This document shows positions 1 to 5,950 of a stretch of 7,087 nucleotides of DNA, one piece after another (position 1 is the stretch's first letter; each line of letters opens with the position of its first letter). The notes beneath the pieces are model-generated. The model did not search any database. It was not told the origin of the DNA and saw only the letters and a list, made by a program, of their open reading frames with translations. This stretch comes from Clostridia bacterium (lineage in GTDB: Bacteria; Bacillota; Clostridia; Christensenellales; Aristaeellaceae). The position numbers and the translations under genes are program-made. The stretch is taken from positions 1 through 7,087 of the forward strand of contig JAKSQG010000098.1 of the NCBI GenBank assembly GCA_024404275.1, given 5' to 3'.

Positions 1-4
1 GGAT

Positions 5-10
5 TATAAT
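5..10 (+). promoter_or_regulatory. Possible sigma-A type -10 box upstream of the operon
   Basis: A perfect TATAAT lies at 5-10 within a strikingly AT-rich leader (1-43) that contrasts with the GC-rich genes after it. Transcription from it would begin near position 17 and give a leader of roughly 27 nt before the first start codon. The -35 box would lie outside the window, so half of the promoter cannot be seen. An AT-rich leader gives such hexamers by chance fairly often, so this is a candidate only. Confidence 0.4.
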
Positions 11-43
11 AATAAATTGGTAAGAAAGGCTTGGTGAAAATCA

Positions 44-727
44 ATGTTTCCCGGTTTCAGCAACGACCTGCTCTCCTTTTACGCCGATATCCGTTTCAAC
101 AACAACAAGGTGTTCATGGACGAGCACCGCAAGGAATACTACCAAAAAGTTCGCGACCCGTTTTACGCTTTTATTGAGGAGCTGGCTCCCGTGATGCTCT
201 CCATCGATGAGGACATCGAGGTCCGCCCCTCCAAGTGCCTGTCCCGCATCAACCGCGATACGCGCTACACGCGGGACAAATCCCCCTACCGCGACCACCA
301 CTGGGTCGCCTTCCGCGAGGCGGCGCGGGACAAGGACGGTCAGCCCTTCTTCTGGTTTGAGATCCGTCTGGATTCCGTCAGCTGGGGGCTCGGCTTGTGG
401 GGCGAAAACCGCGACCTGCTGGACGAGCTTCGCCGCAAAATGATCGCCCGTCCCGATGAATGGCTGCGCCTGACCAAACTTCTGACCGAAAAAGGCTTTA
501 TCTACGGCGGGCAGCAGTGGAAAAAGCTCAAGGTCCCCGAGGGGCTGCCGCTGGCGCTGGCGCCGCTGTACACCGCGCGCAGCCTGTATTTTGAAAAGAC
601 GGGCATTGACCCGTCCTGGATCTTTGAACCCGATATTGTCCGCCGCGTGGCGGAAGACTTTCAGCATCTGGCCCCCGTGTGGCGCGCGCTGCGCGGGCGG
701 AACAGCATCGAGGGAGGGATCGTATGA
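44..727 (+). CDS. DUF2461 family protein (TIGR02453-like)
   Basis: This 227-residue protein matches the DUF2461 family in length and pattern. The N-terminus has an F-x(n)-F-Y-x-D-[IL]-x-x-N-N-x-x-x-F-M layout (residues 5-25), followed by a helix with EHRKEYYQKV. The family's hallmark basic segment R-I-N-R-D-T-R-Y-T-R-D-K-S-P-Y-R spans about residues 68-83, and aromatic strands FFWFEIRLD and SVSWGLGLWG lie at 102-120. The family has no established biochemical role that I can state; it is widespread, cytoplasmic and about 220-230 residues long. No signal peptide or membrane segment is visible. The start is well fixed: an in-frame TGA at 35-37 leaves ATG 44 as the first usable start. Its Shine-Dalgarno is mediocre (AAAGG at 25-29 is far away, GGTG at 33-36 is closer). 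The stop overlaps the next start as ATGA (724-727), which implies translational coupling with the mutase. The family call is confident; the function is unknown. Confidence 0.88.
   Translation: MFPGFSNDLLSFYADIRFNNNKVFMDEHRKEYYQKVRDPFYAFIEELAPVMLSIDEDIEVRPSKCLSRINRDTRYTRDKSPYRDHHWVAFREAARDKDGQPFFWFEIRLDSVSWGLGLWGENRDLLDELRRKMIARPDEWLRLTKLLTEKGFIYGGQQWKKLKVPEGLPLALAPLYTARSLYFEKTGIDPSWIFEPDIVRRVAEDFQHLAPVWRALRGRNSIEGGIV
710..718 (+). promoter_or_regulatory. Shine-Dalgarno fixing the mutase start at 724
   Basis: GAGGGAGGG ends 5 nt before ATG 724 and is a strong ribosome-binding site. An in-frame ATG at 679 would add 15 residues rich in Ala and Arg, has no comparable site, and would overlap the previous gene by 49 nt. 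Start 724 also puts the family's usual N-terminus (TDIRG at residues 11-15) where it is expected. Confidence 0.8.
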
Positions 728-2235
728 TCGATTACCAGACGCTCAAAAGCGGCACCGATATCCGCGGGCGCGCGCTGGGCGAGGACGCGCCGCTGAGCCG
801 TGAAACCGCGCTTTGCATCGGCGGTGCCTTCATCACCTGGCTGAGTGAAAAAACAGGCCGTCCGCCGCAGGAGCTGACCGTTTCCATCGGCCGGGACAGC
901 CGTGTGACCGGCCCCGACCTGCTCGCTGCCTGCGCCGAGGGCATGGCCCGCGAAGGCGCCCGCGTGTGGGACTTTGGTCTGTGCACCACGCCCGCCATGT
1001 TCATGAGCCTGCTGACCGAAGGATTCAAGGCCGACGCCTCCATCATGGTCACGGCCAGCCACCACCCCATGGACCGCAACGGCTTCAAATTCTTTTTGCC
1101 AAAGGGCGGCCTGTCGGGGCTGGATATCAGCATGATCCTGCACACCGCGGGCACCACAGCGCCCGTGGAACGGCCCCACGCTCCCATCGAAAAGCGTGCC
1201 TTCCTGCCCGTTTACAAAAAGCAGCTGCAGGATCGGGTACGCAGCGGTCTTGGCACCGAGGAGGCCTGCCCGCTGGTGGGCCTGCACGTGGTGGTGGATG
1301 CCGGCAACGGCGCGGGCGGCTTTTATGAAGAGCTGCTGCGGGAGCTGGGCGCATGGACGGAGGGCAGTCAGTTTTTGACCCCCGACGGCCGTTTCCCCAA
1401 CCACATCCCCAACCCCGAAAACGCCGAGGCCATGGCCTCTGTCAGCCGCGCTGTGGTGAGTGCGGGTGCCGACCTGGGCGTCATCTTTGACGCCGACTGT
1501 GACCGTGCCGCCATCGTTGACGGGGACGGACGTGAGATCAACCGCAACCGCCTCATCGCCCTCATTTCCGCCGTGCTGCTGGATAAAACGCCCGGCGCCA
1601 CCATTGTGACCGACTCGGTCACCTCCAGCGGTCTGGCGGAGTTCATCTCCGATTGGGGCGGACGCCACTACCGCTACAAGCGCGGCTACCGCAACGTCAT
1701 TGACGAGGCCATCCGCCTCAACGAAAGCGGCATCGATTGCCCGCTTGCCATTGAGACCAGCGGTCACGCCGCCTTCCGTGAGAATCACTTTCTGGATGAC
1801 GGCATGTATCTTGTCACCGTGCTGCTGGTGCAGGCCATGCGCATGAAGCGCGACGGCAAGGCGCTCTCCTGCCTGCTGGAGGGGCTCAAGGAGCCCATCG
1901 AAAGCGCCGAGCTGCGCCTGAACATCAAGGCGGCCGATTTCCGTGAGGCCGGCAAGGCGCTCATCACCCGCGTGATGGACCACGCCAACTTTGCGCCGGA
2001 CTGGCACATTGCCCCCGATAACCGCGAGGGCGTGCGCATCGCCTTTGACCTGAACGGCGGGCTCAACAACGCGTGGTTCCTGCTCCGCCTTTCGGTGCAC
2101 GACCCCGTGCTGCCGCTCAACTGCGAAAGCGATGTCGAAGGCGGCGTCAAACAAATGCTTACCCTGCTGCTTGAGGTCATCGGCGATACTGAGGATACCG
2201 ATATCTCTCCCATTCAAAACTATATCAAACAGTAA
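724..2235 (+). CDS. Alpha-D-phosphohexomutase (phosphoglucomutase/phosphomannomutase family)
   Basis: This 503-residue cytoplasmic enzyme should interconvert hexose 1-phosphate and 6-phosphate through a phosphoserine intermediate. Domain order follows the family. The N-terminal TDIRG is at 11-15 and IGRDSR at 55-60. The catalytic loop TASHHP (110-115) has Ser112 as the expected phosphoserine. The metal loop DADCDR (256-261) has Asp256, 258 and 260, and the sugar-recognition loop ETSGH is at 344-348. A C-terminal domain runs from about 390 to 503. The unusual part is the fourth, phosphate-binding loop: instead of R-x-S-G-T-E-P the protein reads RLSVHDPVLPLNCES (455-469). I recall a similar HDP..PLN wording in a side branch that includes plant chloroplast 'phosphoglucosamine mutase-like' proteins. 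The substrate (glucose, mannose or glucosamine phosphate) cannot be assigned from motifs, so no gene symbol is given. The gene overlaps the upstream stop by 4 nt and is 18 nt from transketolase. The superfamily assignment is firm; the exact activity is open. Confidence 0.9.
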   Translation: MIDYQTLKSGTDIRGRALGEDAPLSRETALCIGGAFITWLSEKTGRPPQELTVSIGRDSRVTGPDLLAACAEGMAREGARVWDFGLCTTPAMFMSLLTEGFKADASIMVTASHHPMDRNGFKFFLPKGGLSGLDISMILHTAGTTAPVERPHAPIEKRAFLPVYKKQLQDRVRSGLGTEEACPLVGLHVVVDAGNGAGGFYEELLRELGAWTEGSQFLTPDGRFPNHIPNPENAEAMASVSRAVVSAGADLGVIFDADCDRAAIVDGDGREINRNRLIALISAVLLDKTPGATIVTDSVTSSGLAEFISDWGGRHYRYKRGYRNVIDEAIRLNESGIDCPLAIETSGHAAFRENHFLDDGMYLVTVLLVQAMRMKRDGKALSCLLEGLKEPIESAELRLNIKAADFREAGKALITRVMDHANFAPDWHIAPDNREGVRIAFDLNGGLNNAWFLLRLSVHDPVLPLNCESDVEGGVKQMLTLLLEVIGDTEDTDISPIQNYIKQ

Positions 2236-2238
2236 TGT

Positions 2239-2244
2239 AAGGAG
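2239..2244 (+). promoter_or_regulatory. Strong Shine-Dalgarno of transketolase
   Basis: AAGGAG is followed by a 9-nt purine-only, A-rich spacer to ATG 2254. This is the best ribosome-binding site in the operon and the only junction that is not a stop/start overlap, which fits independent and efficient translation of transketolase. Confidence 0.8.
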
Positions 2245-2253
2245 AAGAAAAAA

Positions 2254-4227
2254 ATGGATATTCAGCAGAAAACGATCAATACCCTGCGTGCTCTGGCTGC
2301 CGATACTGTTCAGAAGGCCAACTCCGGTCATCCCGGCGCCCCCATGGGCATGGCTGCCATGGCGTATGCCGTGTGGGCCGAAGGCATGTGCCACAACCCC
2401 GCCGACCCCGCCTGGCAGAACCGTGACCGCTTTGTTCTGTCCAACGGTCATGCCAGCGCCATGCTGTACTCCCTGCTGCACATGTTCGGCTACGGCCTGA
2501 CGATGGACGACCTCAAGAGCTTCCGTCAGTGGGGCAGCCGTACCCCCGGCCATCCCGAATACCGCCACACCCCCGGCGTCGAGACTACCACCGGACCTCT
2601 GGGTCAGGGCATTGCCAATGCCGTGGGCTTCGCCATTGCCGAGACCATGCTGGCCGCCCGCTTCAACAAGCCCGGCTATCCCGTGGTCGATCACCGCACC
2701 TTCGCCTTCTGCGGCGACGGCTGCATGATGGAAGGCATTGCCGCCGAGGCGGCCGCTCTGGCAGGCACCCTCAAGCTGGGCAAGCTGACCATTCTGTACG
2801 ATGACAACGATATCTCCATCGAAGGCGACACCGACATCGCCATGCGCGAGGATGTGGGCGCCCGCTTTGCCGCCTACGGCTGGCAGGTGCTGAAGGTCGA
2901 GGACGGCAACGATCCCCAGAAGATCCTGGCCGCCGTCAACGAAGCCGCCAAGGACGACCGCCCCTCCCTGATCATCTGCAAGACCATCATCGGCTTCGGC
3001 TGCCCCGCCAAGCAGGGCACCGCCGGCTGCCATGGTTCTCCCCTGGGCGATGACAACGTGCTGGAAATGAAAAAGACCCTCGGTCTGCCCGAGGATACCT
3101 TCCGCGTGGATGACGATGTGTACGCCCACCTGCAGTCCTGCACTGCCCGCGGCGCCAAGGCCGAGGAAGACTGGAAGCGCATGCTGGAAGGCTATGCCGC
3201 CGAATATCCCGAGCTGAAGGCGAAGTACGACAGCTGGATGAGCGGCGAGCTGCCCGAGGGCCTGATGGACGACCCCGAGCTGATGGAGTTTGAAGGCAAG
3301 ATCGCCACCCGTGCCACCAGCGGCACCACCATTCAGCGTCTGGCCAAGCGCATCCCCAACCTGGTGGGCGGCAGCGCCGACCTGGCTCCCTCCAACAACA
3401 CCTACATCAAGGACGGCGGCGATTACAGCGCCGAAAACCGTCTGGGCCGCAACATGCACTTCGGTGTGCGTGAGCATGCCATGGCTGCCATCTGCAACGG
3501 CATGGCGCTGCACGGCGGTCTGCGCGTCTTCTGCGGCACGTTCTTTGTCTTCTCCGACTACATGAAGCATGCCATCCGCATGAGCGCCATCATGAAGCTG
3601 CCCGTCACCTATGTGCTGACGCACGATTCCATCGGCGTGGGCGAGGACGGCGCCACCCATGAGCCCATTGAGCATCTGGCCGGTCTGCGCTCCATTCCCG
3701 ACCTGCAGGTGTTCCGCCCCGCCGACGGCAAGGAAACTGCCGCCGCGTGGCTGTCCGCTCTGACCGAAGGTCTGCCCACCTGCCTGGTGCTGACCCGTCA
3801 GGGTCTGCCCCAGTACGAGCATTGCGGCCGCTGCCCCATGAAGGGCGCCTATGTGCTCAGCGACTGCGACAAGACCCCCGACCTGCTGCTCATGGCCAGC
3901 GGCTCCGAAGTGGAGCTCATCATGGGTGCCCAGAAGCAGCTGGCGGAAGAAGGCATTGCCGCCCGCGTCATCTCCGTGCCCAGCATGGATCACTTTGACA
4001 AGCAGGACGCCGAATACAAGGAGTCCGTGATGCCCAACGCCATCCGTGCCCGTCTGGCGGTCGAAGCCGGCGCTACCATGCCGTGGTACCGCTATGTGGG
4101 TCTGGACGGCGCTGTGGTGGGTCTGGATCACTTCGGTGCTTCCGCTCCCGCGGGCGTGCTGTTCAAGGAGTATGGCTTCACCGTTGAAAACGTGGTCGCT
4201 CAGGCCAAAAAGGTGCTGGGAAAATGA
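2254..4227 (+). CDS. tkt: Transketolase
   Basis: This is a full-length, 657-residue transketolase (family size about 650-690). It moves two-carbon ketol units between ketose and aldose phosphates in the non-oxidative pentose phosphate pathway, using thiamine diphosphate and a divalent metal in a cytoplasmic homodimer. Cofactor and substrate residues are in place: NSGHPGAPMG (23-32), NGHAS (64-68), GHPE (99-102), GPLGQG (114-119), and the ThDP signature GDGCMMEG (154-161) closed by Asn185 in DDND. His260 lies in CHGSPLG, and Arg353 and Ser356 in RATSG. In the pyrimidine domain FGVREHAM (403-410) carries the catalytic Glu407. HDSIGVGEDGATHEP (457-471) and LTRQGLPQ (513-520) follow. The C-terminal domain ends with WYRYVGLDGAVVGLDHFGASAPAG. 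A CGRC motif (524-527) is a small oddity. Lysine is mostly AAG and codons are strongly biased, which suggests high expression. The stop overlaps the murC start (ATGA). The single-polypeptide form distinguishes it from split N/C transketolases and from DXS. Confidence 0.97.
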   Translation: MDIQQKTINTLRALAADTVQKANSGHPGAPMGMAAMAYAVWAEGMCHNPADPAWQNRDRFVLSNGHASAMLYSLLHMFGYGLTMDDLKSFRQWGSRTPGHPEYRHTPGVETTTGPLGQGIANAVGFAIAETMLAARFNKPGYPVVDHRTFAFCGDGCMMEGIAAEAAALAGTLKLGKLTILYDDNDISIEGDTDIAMREDVGARFAAYGWQVLKVEDGNDPQKILAAVNEAAKDDRPSLIICKTIIGFGCPAKQGTAGCHGSPLGDDNVLEMKKTLGLPEDTFRVDDDVYAHLQSCTARGAKAEEDWKRMLEGYAAEYPELKAKYDSWMSGELPEGLMDDPELMEFEGKIATRATSGTTIQRLAKRIPNLVGGSADLAPSNNTYIKDGGDYSAENRLGRNMHFGVREHAMAAICNGMALHGGLRVFCGTFFVFSDYMKHAIRMSAIMKLPVTYVLTHDSIGVGEDGATHEPIEHLAGLRSIPDLQVFRPADGKETAAAWLSALTEGLPTCLVLTRQGLPQYEHCGRCPMKGAYVLSDCDKTPDLLLMASGSEVELIMGAQKQLAEEGIAARVISVPSMDHFDKQDAEYKESVMPNAIRARLAVEAGATMPWYRYVGLDGAVVGLDHFGASAPAGVLFKEYGFTVENVVAQAKKVLGK

Positions 4228-5624
4228 CCTCTCAATACCACATCGATGATTATGCCGGACGCCGTGTGCACATGATCGGCATCGGCGGCAGCAGCATGTC
4301 GGGTCTGGCCGAGATGCTGCTCCGCCGCGGCTTCCGCGTCACCGGTTCCGACCGTACGCGCAGCCACAGCGTTGAAAGGCTGGAGGCCATGGGCGTCAAG
4401 GTGGGCATCGGTCACGATCCCGCCTTTACCGCCGGCGCGGATGTCATCGTTTATTCCGCCGCCATCAAACCGGATAATCCCGAGCGCGCCTATGCGTTTG
4501 AAAAGGGCATTCCGCAAATTGAGCGGGCCGACCTGCTGGGTCAATTGATGGCCGGGCACAAGCAGCGTGTCTGCATCTGCGGCGCGCACGGCAAAACGAC
4601 CACCTCTTCCATGACGGCGCAGCTTTTGCTGGATTGCGGCATGGACCCCACCGTGCACATCGGCGGGCGTCTGGACGCCATTGGCGGCGGCACGCGTGCG
4701 GGCAATGGTGAATTGTTTGTGGCCGAAGCGTGCGAGTATGCCGGCAGCTTTCTGCACATGCCGCCCACCGTGGCGGTGGTGCTCAACATTGATGCCGACC
4801 ATCTGGATTATTACGGCGACATGGCGCACATTGAAGAAGCGTTCTACAACTTCTGCTCCCTGCTGCCAAAGGACGGTCTGGTCATCGGCTGGGGCGACGA
4901 CCCCCGCGTACAGGCGCTGATGGCGAAGCTGGACCGCCGTCACGAGACCTTCGGGCGCACCCCTGCCAGCGACTGGTACCCCGAAAACATCGTCAATGAC
5001 GATCACGGCTGCCCCGCCTTTGATGTGCTGCATCGGGGCGAAAAGCTGGGACGTGTGCAATTGCAGGTGGCGGGCAGCTTCAACGTGACCAACGCTCTGG
5101 CGGCGCTGGCTTCCGCCCACGCTGTCGGCGCAGACATGGACAAGGCCCTCAATGTCATCGGGCAGTTCCGCGGCGCGCACAGGCGCTTTGAGCACACGGG
5201 CGATATCGACGGCGCACACATGTACACCGATTACGGTCACAACCCCGTGGAGATGCGGGCGGCCATTTCGGTCGCCATGCAGCAGCACGCCAACCGCGTG
5301 TGGGCGGTGATGCAGCCGCACACCTTCAGCCGCGTCAAAACGCTGTTCAACGATTACCTGACCTGCACCGAGGAAGCCGATATCACGCTGGTGACCGATA
5401 TCATGGCCGCCCGTGAGGTGGACCCCGGCGATATCAACAGCGGCATGCTGGTGGAGGGCATGAAGCAGCACGGCATCAACGCCGTGTGGACGCCCTCCTT
5501 TGACGATACCGAGCGCTATCTGCGCGAGCACTGGCAGCCCGGTGACCTGGTGCTGACCATGGGCTGCGGCGACATCAACCTGCTCAACGAGCAGATGCAG
5601 CAGCACGGGGACACGAAACGATAA
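4224..5624 (+). CDS. murC: UDP-N-acetylmuramate-L-alanine ligase MurC
   Basis: MurC attaches L-alanine to UDP-N-acetylmuramic acid using ATP, the first step of peptidoglycan stem-peptide assembly in the cytoplasm. The 466-residue length is normal. The N-terminal UDP-binding Rossmann domain shows MIGIGGSSMSGLAE (17-30) and GSDR (41-44). The central ATPase domain has the P-loop GAHGKTTT (120-127), EACEY (168-172) and NIDADHLDYYG (188-198). GSFNVTNALAA (284-294) and GAHRRFEH (317-324) mark the passage to the C-terminal domain, with DYGHNP (336-341), QPHTFSR (364-370) and GCGD (447-450). GAHRRFEH together with DYGHNP and QPHTFSR identifies MurC rather than MurD, MurE or MurF. The start ATG 4224 overlaps the transketolase stop, with AAAAAGG at 4207-4213 as a likely ribosome-binding site. 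It is the last gene of the plus-strand operon, and a long hairpin begins 11 nt after its stop. Confidence 0.96.
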   Translation: MTSQYHIDDYAGRRVHMIGIGGSSMSGLAEMLLRRGFRVTGSDRTRSHSVERLEAMGVKVGIGHDPAFTAGADVIVYSAAIKPDNPERAYAFEKGIPQIERADLLGQLMAGHKQRVCICGAHGKTTTSSMTAQLLLDCGMDPTVHIGGRLDAIGGGTRAGNGELFVAEACEYAGSFLHMPPTVAVVLNIDADHLDYYGDMAHIEEAFYNFCSLLPKDGLVIGWGDDPRVQALMAKLDRRHETFGRTPASDWYPENIVNDDHGCPAFDVLHRGEKLGRVQLQVAGSFNVTNALAALASAHAVGADMDKALNVIGQFRGAHRRFEHTGDIDGAHMYTDYGHNPVEMRAAISVAMQQHANRVWAVMQPHTFSRVKTLFNDYLTCTEEADITLVTDIMAAREVDPGDINSGMLVEGMKQHGINAVWTPSFDDTERYLREHWQPGDLVLTMGCGDINLLNEQMQQHGDTKR

Positions 5625-5635
5625 AGGACGAAGTC

Positions 5636-5702
5636 AAGGGGGAACCACGCTTTCCGAAGCCGGAAAGCATGGTTCCCCCTTTCACCCCCTCCGAGAAAGG
5701 GC
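5636..5702. repeat. Long-hairpin repeat, unit 1
   Basis: Positions 5636-5656 pair with 5661-5681 around the 4-nt loop AAGC (5657-5660): 20 base pairs and a single C/A mismatch (5648/5669), nine positions from the loop. The outer arm starts with G5 and the inner arm is GCTTTCCG/CGGAAAGC. A tail follows (5684-5702: ACCCCCT, then CCGAGAAAGGGC) that recurs after unit 2. The tail repeats the CCCCCT of the right arm, so the G tract has two possible partners. It lies 11 nt after the murC stop and will be in the 3' end of the operon mRNA, where it could stabilise or help end the transcript. There is no clear U tract (only TTT at 5680-5682, followed by C-rich sequence), so it is not a standard intrinsic terminator. 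Confidence 0.85.
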
Positions 5703-5716
5703 AATCCTATATTATT

Positions 5717-5788
5717 TCAGGGGGAGAGGTAGGCTTTTCGAAGCCGAAAAGCATACCTCTCCCCCTGACCCCCTCTTGGAGAAAAGGC
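5717..5788. repeat. Long-hairpin repeat, unit 2
   Basis: Positions 5717-5740 pair with 5745-5768 around the same AAGC loop (5741-5744): 23 base pairs and one G/A mismatch (5732/5753), again nine positions from the loop. The inner arm is GCTTTTCG/CGAAAAGC. Compared with unit 1, the arms carry different bases that remain paired. The tail (5768-5788: ACCCCCTC, then TTGGAGAAAAGGC) matches the unit 1 tail apart from small changes. Units 1 and 2 are separated by AT-rich sequence (5703-5716). The shared architecture marks two copies of one repeat family, perhaps a REP-like or MITE-derived palindrome; no transposase is present. Confidence 0.85.
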
Positions 5789-5870
5789 TGTTATGGGAAA
5801 TAACAAGGGAGCAGCACACCTTTGATTGCCCCATGAGGCATTGGGATTGCGGCACGGATTCCATTTTACC

Positions 5871-5929
5871 AAAAACACCCCTGCGCGGATGTTCCTTCAC
5901 CTTCATCCCTGCAAGGGTGCCTTTTATTT
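5871..5929. terminator. Probable bidirectional intrinsic terminator
   Basis: The arm 5876-5891 pairs with 5904-5919 across a 12-nt loop, with 13 Watson-Crick pairs, one G-U on the plus-strand RNA and two mismatches. The stem is preceded by AAAAA (5871-5875) and followed by CCTTTTATTT (5920-5929). Read from the minus strand, the same structure ends in TTTTT, so it can act on both strands. It begins about 30 nt after the stop of the minus-strand deacetylase, a natural place for that gene's terminator, and would also stop read-through from murC. The mismatches make it an imperfect example. Confidence 0.6.
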
Positions 5930-5950
5930 GCCCTTTCTCGGCCCCGTCCG

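Larger units (their letters stand above)
5625..5950. other. Non-coding convergent intergenic region (326 nt)
   Basis: No credible gene lies between murC and the minus-strand deacetylase. The region contains two tandem long-hairpin units with their tails (5636-5702 and 5717-5788) and a probable two-way terminator (5871-5929). The part between them (5789-5870) shows only a short palindrome, TGTTAT-GGGAA-ATAACA at 5789-5805, and a near-palindrome TGCCCCATGAGGCA at 5827-5840. Short open frames here run through the hairpins, have no ribosome-binding site and look like chance. Confidence 0.8.

Noticed and set aside
41..667. Minus-strand open frame of 208 codons antisense to the DUF2461 gene
   Set aside because: Mirror of the sense gene in codon register, with no ribosome-binding site or family resemblance.
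679..723. Upstream ATG that would extend the mutase by 15 residues
   Set aside because: The extension is Ala/Arg-rich, has no ribosome-binding site and overlaps the previous gene; GAGGGAGGG directly precedes ATG 724.
661..4131. Minus-strand open frame of 1,156 codons antisense to the mutase and transketolase
   Set aside because: It is in exact codon register with two well-recognised genes and is open only because they lack TTA, CTA and TCA codons. Its translation is low-complexity Gly/Ala/His/Val sequence with no recognisable domain.
4200..5606. Minus-strand open frame of 468 codons antisense to murC
   Set aside because: Same codon-register effect; MurC on the plus strand has all its family motifs.
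5708..5713. TATATT as a -10 box between the hairpins
   Set aside because: No -35 element at the right distance (the sequence there is a C tract) and no gene downstream on the plus strand.
5636..5788. Two-repeat CRISPR array
   Set aside because: The repeats are hairpins with diverged arms and there is no constant-length spacer series; only two units and no cas genes.
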